From assembly GCA_047974765.1 (NCBI GenBank), contig JBKECP010000037.1, positions 9,186 to 73,185 of the forward strand: a DNA stretch of 64,000 bases. The letters are read 5' to 3'. Origin of the DNA: JBKECP01 sp047974765. GTDB taxonomy: Bacteria > Pseudomonadota > Gammaproteobacteria > Pseudomonadales > Halieaceae. Of the stretch, positions 16,981 to 27,200 are shown piece after piece. The position numbers and the translations under genes are program-made. Every line of letters begins with the position of its first letter. Within the stretch, counting starts at the first letter, position 1. Below the pieces are notes generated by a model. It did not search any database and was not told the origin of the DNA. It was given only the letters and a program-made list of their open reading frames with translations.

Positions 16981-18753
16981 TCAACGCTCTCCTTCACCTG
17001 CGTAAGGATTTTTGCCACCGTCGGCGATCCAGATATCAAGCTCAGCCGCCAGTACCGGCAGGGGCACTGAACGCAAACCGAGAATAACATCGTGAAAATA
17101 ACGCTGATCAAAATTTTCACCCAGCTTTTGTTCAGCTTCTGCCCGTTTGCTGCGAATCAACAGCTCCCCCAGCTTGTAAGCCAGGGCCTGGGCAGGCCAG
17201 GAGATATAACGGTCCACCTCAGTTGTCACCTCGTGAATGGATAATGCCGTGTGATCCTGCAAATAGGCCAGCGCCTGCTCCCTGGACCAGCCAAAGTAAT
17301 GCACACCGGTATCAATCACCAGACGACAGGCCCGCCACATTTCATAGGACAGGCGGCCAAAATCTTCATATGGCGTTTCATAAACACCCATTAAAGTACC
17401 CAGCCATTCAGTATAAAGTCCCCACCCTTCACCATAACCGGAAAAATAATTATCACGCCGAAAACGGGGAATTTCACCCGGAGCCTCTTTGGCAATTGCC
17501 GCCTGCAACGCATGCCCCGGCCCGCATTCATGCAAAGTGAGCGCACTTAGATTGAACAAAGGCCTGGATTTCAGATTGTGGGTATTCATCATGCAACTGT
17601 TGAGACCGCCGCGACCACTGGTGTAGAAGGGAGCGATCGCATCCGGCACTGGAACAATAGTAAATCGCCGCCGCGGTAAAAAGCCGATGACTTCACTCAG
17701 CTTGCCATCAACCCGCTTGGCCACATAGGCAGAATAAGACAGCAGTTCTCTTGGGCTGCGAGCATAGAACTGAGGGTCAGTCCGCAAGAATGTAATAAAA
17801 CCGGCCAGGTCCCCTTCAAAACCGGTGCGCTGAATAACGGCCTGCATTTCTGCCTGGATTCGCTTCACCTCATCAAGACCCGTTTGATGAATTTCCTGAG
17901 GACTCAAATCAAGTGTGGTATAGGCACGAATCATGGCCTGATAATAGGCCTCACCATCCGGCAAATCGCGTGCGGCCAGCCCGACACGCGCACCGGGAAT
18001 ATATTCATTCCGCATAAAATCCAGCAGATGGCTATAAGCCGGGATAACAGCCTCATCAATGGCTTTTTCCACCACCTTTTCAATACGCCTGCGCTCATCA
18101 GCAGGAAATGATGAAGGCATATTGACCACGGGTGTCCAGAAAGGATTATCACTACCGCGCACCAGATAAGGCTCTATTGATTTATCCCTGCCCTGTAGAG
18201 TGATTTGCGGCACACTGAAACCACGAGCCAGCCCCGCACGCATATTGTCCATGTTATCACTAAAAAAACGTGGTAAATCATACAGCCGGGCGATATAACG
18301 ATTATAGGCGGCAACATCGCTATACCCACTTAAACGAGGGTACAGCCCTGTCCAGAAAAACGTATCGGAATTCAGTGGCGCCTGATAGCTTTTAAACTCA
18401 ACCTCTGCACGCAGCGTTGTAACAATTTGCCGAAAAACAGCGGCATTAATCTGTTCTTCACGGTTGAGAGATTGTACGGGAATAGTATCCAGCTCCATCA
18501 ATACCTGCTGCCAATATTGCAGATGCTCAGCCTGGGCTGCAGCATCAACCTGCGGCCAGTAATTACCGGCCTGCCATTGACCATTATCGAGCTGCACCTT
18601 GCCCAGCATCTGTTGCCGCCAGATATATTCCCGCTCATATAGTGCCTGCAACCGGGTATTGGCATCATCTGCTGCCTGTACATCAGTCTGGCGAAAACCC
18701 AATACTGACGACAACACTACTGCCAGAAACATCCATTTACTGAGGAATGACAT
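16981..18753 (-). CDS. DUF885-family secreted protein with HExxPGH motif
   Basis: About 590 residues from ATG 18753, which has GGAG six bases upstream. The N terminus is a signal peptide (MSFLSKWMFLAVVLSSVLGFRQTDVQA). The conserved block LTLHECGPGHALQ carries a HExxPGH metal-binding signature, with a second glutamate-rich segment FSGYGEGWGLYTEWLG downstream, the pattern of DUF885, a gluzincin-like putative peptidase family. Probably periplasmic. The substrate is unknown. The neighbour across the gap on the plus strand carries the same motif. The 223-bp gap on its minC side shows nothing clear. Confidence 0.85.
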   Translation of the reverse strand: MSFLSKWMFLAVVLSSVLGFRQTDVQAADDANTRLQALYEREYIWRQQMLGKVQLDNGQWQAGNYWPQVDAAAQAEHLQYWQQVLMELDTIPVQSLNREEQINAAVFRQIVTTLRAEVEFKSYQAPLNSDTFFWTGLYPRLSGYSDVAAYNRYIARLYDLPRFFSDNMDNMRAGLARGFSVPQITLQGRDKSIEPYLVRGSDNPFWTPVVNMPSSFPADERRRIEKVVEKAIDEAVIPAYSHLLDFMRNEYIPGARVGLAARDLPDGEAYYQAMIRAYTTLDLSPQEIHQTGLDEVKRIQAEMQAVIQRTGFEGDLAGFITFLRTDPQFYARSPRELLSYSAYVAKRVDGKLSEVIGFLPRRRFTIVPVPDAIAPFYTSGRGGLNSCMMNTHNLKSRPLFNLSALTLHECGPGHALQAAIAKEAPGEIPRFRRDNYFSGYGEGWGLYTEWLGTLMGVYETPYEDFGRLSYEMWRACRLVIDTGVHYFGWSREQALAYLQDHTALSIHEVTTEVDRYISWPAQALAYKLGELLIRSKRAEAEQKLGENFDQRYFHDVILGLRSVPLPVLAAELDIWIADGGKNPYAGEGER

Positions 18754-19173
18754 TATTATCTCCGTCTGATTGATCAACAGGCAGGCTGAACTCACCTTTC
18801 ATTATTACTGATTACTGTTAACTTTTTAACAATGACCAGCTTTATCATGGCATTTGAGCCGAAACAGAAGAACAACTTTCAGGTTCAGGCACATCAAAAT
18901 CTGGTTTGACATATTATTATATCCGGCCACATAGATTGCCGGGGTAATAGCAACACCCGAATGTTTCACCGTCGAAATCAAGCGCGAGCCCTGTAAAACC
19001 AAGGGCTTTCGCAAATTCTTCCAATTTTAAAGGACAGTAATCAAGACGCTCAGAGGCGTATCTTAATTGTCGGGTTAATAGAGCTGTCACTATCAATAAA
19101 ACTGTTTTGCCAGCAGGCGCTACACATTGGCATAATGCCAGTAATTACAAGCCTTCAGGAATAAAACCGCATT
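18754..19173. other. 420-bp divergent intergenic region
   Basis: It separates two divergent HExxPGH genes and must hold both promoters. It is AT-rich. I see no defined operator, RNA gene or repeat, and a 62-codon minus-strand frame at 18826-19014 has no recognisable features. Confidence 0.4.
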
Positions 19174-20493
19174 ATGAAACAGGGATTTTCTTCCATCTGC
19201 CTGAGCTTACTCTTTATTTGCAGCTCAATTGTTTACAGCTCTGCAACCTGCGCCAACCAACCTGTTGATGACATTGCCACAGCTTATGTCAAACTGGTAC
19301 TGGCTATGGGTGAGCACGACACGGCTTATGTTGACGCTTATTATGGCCCTCCCGAACTACGCGATACCGTACGCAGCTCAACGCCATCAGTCAGCAACAT
19401 TGCAACGCAGGCGCAAGAACTATATACACAGTTACCCATCAAAGAAAACCATAAAAAATCGGACGATTTAAAATCCCTGCGCATTGATTATCTGCGAACT
19501 CAACTGACAGCACTGGCCGCTTACGCCAACAGCTTCAACCAATCCTCCTCACGAAATTTTGATGCAGAGGCAAAAGCTTTCTATGACACAAAACCACCCA
19601 AACGATCATTGAATGACTTTGACAATACGCTTGAAGCACTCGAAGCTCTGTTGCCGGGAGAGGCGCCCCTTCACGAGCGTATTGAAATTTTTTACAAGCA
19701 ATATGAAATTCCGAAAGAGCGACTGCCTGCTGTCTTCGAGGCAGCGATCAATGCCTGCCGTGAACGAACACTTAAATATATCACTCTGCCCGAAACAGAA
19801 AGTTTTCGCCTTGAATATGTTACTGACAAACCCTGGAGTGGCTACAACTGGTATCAAGGTGGTGCGCATAGCCTGATTCAGATCAATACCAGCTTGCCAG
19901 TACGAATAGACCGGGCCATCGACCTCGGTTGCCATGAGGGCTATCCGGGGCATCATACCTATAATGTTTTACTGGAAGCGAACCTCGTACATGGGCGCGG
20001 CTGGGTCGAATTCAGTGTTTACCCATTATTTAGTCCGCAATCACTGATTGCTGAGGGCAGCGCCAATTACGGTATCGAACTGGCCTTTCCCGAAAAGGAA
20101 AAACTGGAATTTGAAAAAAAAATCCTGTACCCCCTTGCGGGGCTGGACCCGAACACGGCCGAGCACTATCAAACACTTACCTCATTGACTCGTGAACTGA
20201 GTTATGCACGCAATGAGATTGCCCGACAGTACATTAACGGTGACATTAAACGCCAGCATGCCATTGAACTTCTGCAACACTATGGTCCAAGTAACCGCGC
20301 GCACGCCGAGCAGTCACTGGATTTTATCGACAGCTACGGTACCTATCTGATTAATTACAACTGGGGGAAAACCCTGGTTAAGCACTATATCGAACGCGGA
20401 TCAGACAAGCGAAATACTCGCTGGCAGGTTTTCACTGAATTATTATCATCTCCCCGCTTACCGTCTGACCTTGGTGCCGACTATGATCAATAA
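19174..20493 (+). CDS. secreted HExxPGH protein, short DUF885-like
   Basis: 439 residues with a clear signal peptide (MKQGFSSICLSLLFICSSIVYSSATCA). The metal-binding signature is HEGYPGHHTYN, followed by LIAEGSANYGIEL, which supplies the likely third ligand. This resembles the DUF885 core but the protein is about 150 residues shorter than its divergent neighbour. A periplasmic metallopeptidase-like role is inferred from the motif only. Confidence 0.8.
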   Translation: MKQGFSSICLSLLFICSSIVYSSATCANQPVDDIATAYVKLVLAMGEHDTAYVDAYYGPPELRDTVRSSTPSVSNIATQAQELYTQLPIKENHKKSDDLKSLRIDYLRTQLTALAAYANSFNQSSSRNFDAEAKAFYDTKPPKRSLNDFDNTLEALEALLPGEAPLHERIEIFYKQYEIPKERLPAVFEAAINACRERTLKYITLPETESFRLEYVTDKPWSGYNWYQGGAHSLIQINTSLPVRIDRAIDLGCHEGYPGHHTYNVLLEANLVHGRGWVEFSVYPLFSPQSLIAEGSANYGIELAFPEKEKLEFEKKILYPLAGLDPNTAEHYQTLTSLTRELSYARNEIARQYINGDIKRQHAIELLQHYGPSNRAHAEQSLDFIDSYGTYLINYNWGKTLVKHYIERGSDKRNTRWQVFTELLSSPRLPSDLGADYDQ

Positions 20494-20834
20494 CACAGAC
20501 GACAATGGATAGTCAGCTCATGCCATAAATATTACACATTGCTTTATTAGGACTATCAAAATATCAAATTCACAGGCAGCTCGATTGACACAATGACAGG
20601 CATAATCACAAGCTCGTAAATTTGAACTGGCTCACGGTTCAGGCATACAACAGCAGATCTCCGGCAGCCGAACCTATGACAGCCTGTAAAATATTTGTTT
20701 GAAAAATTGCCACTCTGCACACTTCTTCTGTATAGCGCACCAAAATAACGCGGCTATTTCAGGGAGCGAAAGCCCGTGAGCAGCATTGACATGAATAGCA
20801 GATGCAATGACGGCATCAAAAGAGAGAGGAACAT
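20494..20834. other. 341-bp gap upstream of the LapD-like gene
   Basis: No gene is recognised. AGAGAGGAAC just before 20835 is the likely Shine-Dalgarno of the next gene. I checked for a c-di-GMP riboswitch and found only a short GCGAAAGC without the rest of the fold. Confidence 0.4.
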
Positions 20835-22766
20835 ATGTCATTGTTTAAACAGCTATGGCTGGCCCTTGCCTGCTTGCTGATCATTGTAGTCGGGGCCAGC
20901 TTTGTTATCAGCAGCCTGTCCATGCGTGACTATATGGAGCAACAGCTATATCAAAAAAATCACGATGAAGCCAAAGCACTCGCTCTTTTTATTTCAGCCG
21001 AAAACCCTGGCAAATCACGCCTTGAACAAATTCTGAATGTTTACTTTGAAAACAGTGAACTCGATTTTCTGGAAGTCATCACTCCCGAAGGTGAATCACT
21101 CTACCGGCGCCGTGAGATAGCACCCGACAGCAAAGTGCCACCAGCTTTCACCAGACTACTATCCATTGAGGCAGAACTCGGAATTGCCCAGCTAAAACAG
21201 GGGTTTGAGCTGACCGGCACCTTGCGCTTGCGCGGTCATTCACATATTGCCTACGAAACCCTGTGGTATAACACACGCGCATTGGCTTATCTTTTTTTGG
21301 CGGCTTTATTGATCTCCTGTCTTTTTGGCAGTCTGTTACTCAGACATATTTTGCATCCTCTGGACAAAGTGGTTAGCCAGGCCGAAGCCATTGGCGAGCG
21401 CCGTTTTATTAGCATTAACGAGCCTGGCACCAAGGAATTCGGTCGTCTGGTTGGCGCTATGAACACCTTATCTGGCCGCATCAGAACCATGCTGGAAAGT
21501 GAGAGTAGACGCCTGGAAGACTGGGAGCAGGATGCCCATGTTGATAAAACCAGCGGTCTGCTCAATCGTGAACCTTTTATGCGTGCACTGGACTCTGTTT
21601 TGCAAAGTGAAGATTTTAATGCCGCAGGCAGCCTGACATTAGTCCGACTGGGCGGTCTGGCCCAGTTAAATCAGCTATTTGGGCGCAAGGCCGTTGACCA
21701 TCTTCTCAAGGAGCTTGGTGATGCCATTAATACTGTTTGTGCCGCCCACAGCCGCTGGCAGGCTTCACGCATTGGCGGCTCTGATTTTGCAGTCCTTTCA
21801 CCTTTGGCGATTAGCCCTCAGGAAACAGCCGAGGAAATTTGTCATGCGATGCAGAACGTACTAATCGGACGTGCGATGTCTGATCACGTTTCCTTGCCAA
21901 GTGCCGCGACCAGCTATGAACATGGTGAGTCATTACGTGAATTAATGACACGCATAGATGCCGCTTTATTATCATCTGACAATGAGGGCTTATCTGCCGT
22001 CACCATCGCTTATAAAGGCGATGTCCAGATATTACCGCTGCGTGAACAAATGGATAACTGGCGCGACATTTTCAATCGCGCTTTCGCCGACAGACTGTTT
22101 GCCCTACAGCCCTACGCCGTTGTCGGATCAGAAGATGAACTGCTTCACTACGAAGCACCTGCCCGCCTGCACTGGCAGGGTGAGTTTATGTCGGCGGGTA
22201 CTTTTTTACCCTGGATAAACCGACTCGATATGGCCAGCCAGCTGGACGAGACCATGGTTGAGCAGGCACTACAACTTATTGCCAAACGCAATAGTCCGAT
22301 CTGCATTAATTTGTCACCCAATTCAATCAGTAAACCCGAATTTTCCATCTGGCTGGCACGCCAGCTGGCCGAACACAAGGAACAGGCATGGAGGCTGGCT
22401 ATAGAACTGCCGGAGGCAACAAGCTTTGCGCACCTGGATAACTTCCGACAACTCTGTGAACGGGTTCATGTTTATGGCTGCCAGGTGGGCATTGAACATA
22501 CGGGGCACCAGCTGTCAAATCTCGGGCAACTGCACGATATTGGCCTGGATTATCTGAAAGTAGACGCGGCCTTTGTTCGCGGCATTGATAACAACCCCGC
22601 CAACCAGGCTTTACTGAGAACCTTATGTACGGTCGGTCATTCAATTGGCGTCAAAGTAATCGCTCTGGGAATACAAACCGCTGGGGAGCATAAAATGCTG
22701 GCACGAGTGGGCGTGGATGGCTTTACCGGGCCGCTTATTACAGCCCAGCGCAAACAAAAACAGTAA
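20835..22766 (+). CDS. LapD-like transmembrane c-di-GMP receptor with degenerate GGDEF and EAL domains
   Basis: 643 residues. N-terminal helix (7-29), a periplasmic LapD/MoxY-type domain, a second helix (about 148-172), HAMP, GGDEF-like (about 235-385) and EAL-like (about 395-640) domains. The GGDEF signature is replaced by IGGSDF and the EAL signature by ELPEAT, and the last EAL motif reads GFTGPLI, so neither cyclase nor phosphodiesterase activity is expected. LapD uses such a dead EAL domain to bind c-di-GMP and sequester the protease LapG, keeping a surface adhesin attached. No lapG or adhesin lies in the window. Confidence 0.85.
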   Translation: MSLFKQLWLALACLLIIVVGASFVISSLSMRDYMEQQLYQKNHDEAKALALFISAENPGKSRLEQILNVYFENSELDFLEVITPEGESLYRRREIAPDSKVPPAFTRLLSIEAELGIAQLKQGFELTGTLRLRGHSHIAYETLWYNTRALAYLFLAALLISCLFGSLLLRHILHPLDKVVSQAEAIGERRFISINEPGTKEFGRLVGAMNTLSGRIRTMLESESRRLEDWEQDAHVDKTSGLLNREPFMRALDSVLQSEDFNAAGSLTLVRLGGLAQLNQLFGRKAVDHLLKELGDAINTVCAAHSRWQASRIGGSDFAVLSPLAISPQETAEEICHAMQNVLIGRAMSDHVSLPSAATSYEHGESLRELMTRIDAALLSSDNEGLSAVTIAYKGDVQILPLREQMDNWRDIFNRAFADRLFALQPYAVVGSEDELLHYEAPARLHWQGEFMSAGTFLPWINRLDMASQLDETMVEQALQLIAKRNSPICINLSPNSISKPEFSIWLARQLAEHKEQAWRLAIELPEATSFAHLDNFRQLCERVHVYGCQVGIEHTGHQLSNLGQLHDIGLDYLKVDAAFVRGIDNNPANQALLRTLCTVGHSIGVKVIALGIQTAGEHKMLARVGVDGFTGPLITAQRKQKQ

Positions 22767-23384
22767 TCTGCCCGGCCCGCGCCCAAAAGGAACTAATCCT
22801 GTATCTGCTGCCACTCTTATTGCGGAAAAACCCGGTTTCAGGATCTCTGACATAGAAAACAAGACTTTATCGACGACTCAGGCCCAAAACTTCAGTTCCA
22901 AGTACGCTGAGACATTCAGATCCAAACAAAATCCATCAATATTTTTATTGTTTTCTTTTATGGCAAACGGAAAATCCAGCCATTGAAATTGCTATCAATA
23001 GCAGTCCCCAAGCAGGGACAGAGGGAACCTGCTTCGGTTTTACCATTACTGATACTGAACTCCCTGTAAGTTGCTTGTTACACTGCCACAATCCCGCCCA
23101 GCCAAGCATGGCCTATCATCTGTGCATGAAAATGCTTTTTATATATACTTGAGCACCTGCAATCAAAATTCAATTACTAAATTAGAACCACCCACCGCCA
23201 GATAAATTTTCTGGTATTTTCTGTTTAACTTATACTGGATTTTACCTGCGGCACAAAACATCTGCCTATAGCATCAGTACTGCACCCTCCCACAGTTTTT
23301 TTATTCTTTTGTAAAAACCCAAATACTACGAAACTGCTCTTTTATTTCAATTAACCGGAGTTGATTATCAACATGTTTTAATCA
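22767..23384. other. 618-bp AT-rich gap
   Basis: Convergent space between the LapD-like gene and a minus-strand gene. No RNA gene, repeat or convincing frame was found. Near 23012-23036 the sequence TCCCCAAGCAGGGACAGAGGGAACC contains short inverted segments, too weak to call a terminator. Confidence 0.35.
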
Positions 23385-23678
23385 TCAATCATCACGATTA
23401 TTTTTTTCTACCCGAACAATTTTGCCATCCTCACGTATATGGGCCGTAATTTCACGGTTAAAATAACTGCCCTTGAGACGATAGACCCTCATATCATCAA
23501 TCAGCACCCAGGAAGCACTACTATAATAAGCGCCACTGACGGTCGACTGGGCTGCGGTCACAATCCCGGGTGGTACCTCATCGATACTCAACTCACCACC
23601 TTCATTGGCTGCCACCAACCCCGAATAACCACCAACAACGGCCCAGGCCAGACTTAACATTGCAATAGATTTTTTCAT
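23385..23678 (-). CDS. small secreted protein downstream of pilE
   Basis: 97 residues with a signal peptide (MKKSIAMLSLAWAVVGGYSGLVAANEG). The mature part is a compact alpha/beta sequence (VPPGIVTAAQSTVSGAYYSSASWVLIDDMRVYRLKG...EITAHIREDGKIVRVEK), reminiscent of PepSY-like small periplasmic domains, but this is a loose resemblance. It follows pilE by 33 bp on the same strand, so it may be the last gene of the pilus operon. Confidence 0.65.
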   Translation of the reverse strand: MKKSIAMLSLAWAVVGGYSGLVAANEGGELSIDEVPPGIVTAAQSTVSGAYYSSASWVLIDDMRVYRLKGSYFNREITAHIREDGKIVRVEKNNRDD

Positions 23679-23711
23679 TGACTTACCTCATTTCCTTATT
23701 ACCAGGACCCT

Positions 23712-24233
23712 TCAGTCATCCCAGTTATGTTCTGTAGCACTGAAACTACTGTTGTTATCACGATCCCAGCTTTTACGGCCCAAGTGGTTTATCTCCAACA
23801 CACCATCATCAGCTTGTGTAGTACCTGCAACAGGTGTAGCACGCAAGGTATAAATAGTGTCCGTTGCAGCCTGAATACTCAGGTTATAAGTGGGACTGGC
23901 CGAATCACCATCCACCGGCACTCTCGCTGAAAAAACCCTCTCCAGAGGCGCAGCAGGAAGAGTACTACTGGTAGCAGCGCCAACGTAGCTGTAATTATCT
24001 CCGTAATGGCGCTCCATCGCCTGGGAAAAGCCAATAAGGGCGGCTTTGGCTTCCGCCCGCTTGGCCTTTCGCACCGAGTTTTCATAAACGGGCAAGGCAA
24101 CCGTTACCAAAATGCCAATAATTACAATAACAATCATCAACTCAATCAGGGTAAAGCCGCTGTCCCGGCTACTTTTTGCTCTACCATTTCCTGACTTGCT
24201 ACGGTCAACCTGGTTGCTATCTACCCGTTGCAT
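23712..24233 (-). CDS. pilE: type IV pilin PilE
   Basis: 173 residues. A 26-residue leader (unusually long for a type IVa pilin) precedes the prepilin cleavage site G-FTLIELMIVIVIIGILVTVALPVYENSV, with Glu5 of the mature protein conserved. The C-terminal half is a variable pilin head. In Pseudomonas-type clusters PilE is a minor pilin that helps prime the fibre. It is last in fimT-pilV-pilW-pilX-pilY1-pilE, five bases after pilY1. Confidence 0.92.
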   Translation of the reverse strand: MQRVDSNQVDRSKSGNGRAKSSRDSGFTLIELMIVIVIIGILVTVALPVYENSVRKAKRAEAKAALIGFSQAMERHYGDNYSYVGAATSSTLPAAPLERVFSARVPVDGDSASPTYNLSIQAATDTIYTLRATPVAGTTQADDGVLEINHLGRKSWDRDNNSSFSATEHNWDD

Positions 24234-24238
24234 GATGC

Positions 24239-27200
24239 CTACCTCACTTTTTGCCAGAAAGTACGGGTAGAGCTATTGCACCAGCTTTCAACCGGGCCAT
24301 CTTCCATATTCAGTTTGACCGAAATAGTACCGCCTTTACAGCTTGCACTGGCCCCTCCTGACGATGAGCCCGGATCCCCGGTACCACCTTCCTCCGTACT
24401 ATTCGGATCGTCAGGTGTTTTATTCTCCCCAGACACAGTGACAGTTGGCCTATCATAAATACTGGCAGAGCTCAATAGACTGGGGTCGCCCTCGCGGGCA
24501 GCATCTTCCAGACCTGCACTATAGGAATAAGAACGGCCTGCCGCTGCCGTACAGGATTCATCTGCAGAACTACCTGGTACATAGGTTGTAAAGACAATCT
24601 GATCATCAACAACCAGTGCCGAGGACATCACCTTCTCACCCTCATTCATATTCAGATTAAAATACCAGCCATCTTTCTCTGCCAGTTTCTGTTTCTCATC
24701 CAGTAGTGCTTCATACTCCGCTGTGGTCAGTGTCACCCCCTCTTCCACATATAATTTATTTTCACTGGCATCATAAAGATCATCCACTGTTAGTTTGGTA
24801 TATGTACCCGGTGACGTCAGCACATCATGCTGGCGGATCATGAACATGCGGTTGTTGGCCAGCGTCGACAAGGGTGAGGGACGGAAACCCGAACCGATAA
24901 CAACGGCCATTTCCAGCCCCTGCGGTCCTCGCACCAGGGAAACGGTTGGCGAAGCAAAGAAGCGGCGATTGTCTTCAATGGTATTGGCACCACCGGCAAC
25001 ACCCAGATCAGCAATAACACCGCCGGTTACCAGATTATCCGGCGTTTGGCCATTGCGGATATCAAAGCGCCACAACTGCCCGCCCATATCGCCGATAAAG
25101 AAGCCGTCAGCCAGACCATCCAGATCAATATCGATAACCGCCGGTGTCGCCGGGAATGACCACTTCATATCACTGAACTCGGCATTCAGGTTGGGCTGGC
25201 CTGTCTTGCCACCAGACCAGACCAGCTCACCGGTTTCAGCATTGACGATATACATCGCGCGGCCCGTGCCGTCTTCCGTTTGGTACAGGGCATCATCCTG
25301 ATCTTCGTTATAGCCACCACTGAAGATCAGCACCTCTGTCGCATTGGTTTCTCCATCCAGCAGGACACGGGTCTTGATCGGTTGTGACCAGCTCTGACCC
25401 AGCTCACTGAAATCATCCCCATTGCTTTGCACTTCACCCCCCTTGATGGTCCACAATATTTCCGGGTGATCACGATCACTGACATCCAACCCGTAATAGT
25501 TACGACCACCACGGCGCATGCCTGTGTACAGCCGGACAAAATCGCCTTCGGCTGTGTCAATATCTGTTGTACCGTTGTCCTCACGCCATATGCTAATCAA
25601 GCCATCCATACCGTAAATACGTTGTGACGTTTCAGCATTGGCCCGTAGATCCTTTTGAACAGGTAGCAAAGCTTCCGGCATATAGGCAAAGGTCTCAACA
25701 CCGGTTTTTGCATTAACAGCGTGTAACACCCCCGCATTGGTACCAAAGAATACCTCTGTATCAGGATCGTTCGGATCACCACCGTAGGTAACCACGGCTG
25801 GCCGGGAGTGTAACGGGTCGCCGTAGTAGTATCGGGTAGTCGTCGCAGCGTCTTCGTCCTCATTATCCACGTCTTTGCCCCGGGTCCAGTCAAGTAAATC
25901 TTTAAATTCAGTGTTGCTAAGCCCGGAAGATGCAAACATGGCCTTGGTCAGGTTGCTGTTGCTGCGATTAATCTGATTGGCGGCATCAGACAATACCTGA
26001 CTGGAGGAACCTTCATAGTAGGTGTAGAGCTTGCGCATATTCCAGGCAGGGCTTTTCGAGGCCGCACCGCCCATATCGGTAACATTACCGTCAGGATCGA
26101 CGCTCCAAAAACTTTTGGCACCAACGTTAAACAGACCTGTTTCAGGATTAACTGCCAGTGCATTATTGGCATCCACAATCTCGGAACCGGAGTCACCCCC
26201 CAGGGCATAACGCTTGAGATTACCCCGCCAGCGCACATTCTCTTGTGGCTTGAAAATGGCAAAATAAAGCTGCTCCATATGGCTGAGCTGATTAAACTGG
26301 TTAATACCTGCAACCGGTGCAACAAAAGTCGAATCCTCATTCATCATCTCACCAACCAACTGCTTGATCTGATCGACCAATTCAGAGGCTGTACTTACCT
26401 CATTGTATGTACCTCCTCCAAATACAGCTACTTGCTTTAACCAGGCTGAACTCAAGTTAAAACCGATAGTGTGAGTCGTTACAGTTTGCGAGCCATTAAG
26501 AGGGGACTGATCGTTGTCATGCAAATAAGCGGTGAGCTCTACAACACATTTCTCAGCTGTGCCAACGCTGTAGGGTGAATACGGTGGGTCATTAGGAACC
26601 GTGCTTGCACAAACAGGGTTACCGGTAAAGCTTTTGATGAGAGCTTGCGAATTTGGTGAATTTGCTTGACCATCTGTCAGCAAAATAATATGACTATCCT
26701 TTTGACAGGCATCAACTATGGGCGTTTTATAAATTGCATCACCCCGGATGGCTTCATCTCTACAGTTACTCGACTCCAGATTATCCGCTGAACAACCGGG
26801 AGGATAGTAATGCGTATAAGTCCCCTCCACCATTGAGTCATCTACCGATACACGATTACTGCCGCGGATGTCGCTTCTTCCTCTTGTTCCTCTTGTTTTA
26901 CCGTACAAAACCTCTTTTCCGGTATAATACAGCGCCGCTTCATACAACGTATCTTGAATCGGGGTATTATTAGGAATTCCAAGGTCTTCCACTATATCTT
27001 GCATGACATGACGCACTCTGCGTTCAACCAAGCCCTCGCCATTATCTTCATAGACAACTGTCAGGCTTGGTGCCTCTACGGGAGCACCGTTATAGGACTT
27101 GATATGACGTGCCGCTCCGCTATTGCGCTCCACCTTGACAGACAGGGCATTACCTGAGGCCCAGTCGGTGCCATTAATGACCGGTGTAATCACTCTTTTC

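Noticed and set aside
20494..20834. Possible c-di-GMP riboswitch before the LapD-like gene
   Set aside because: Only a GCGAAAGC fragment is present; the conserved GEMM core is missing.
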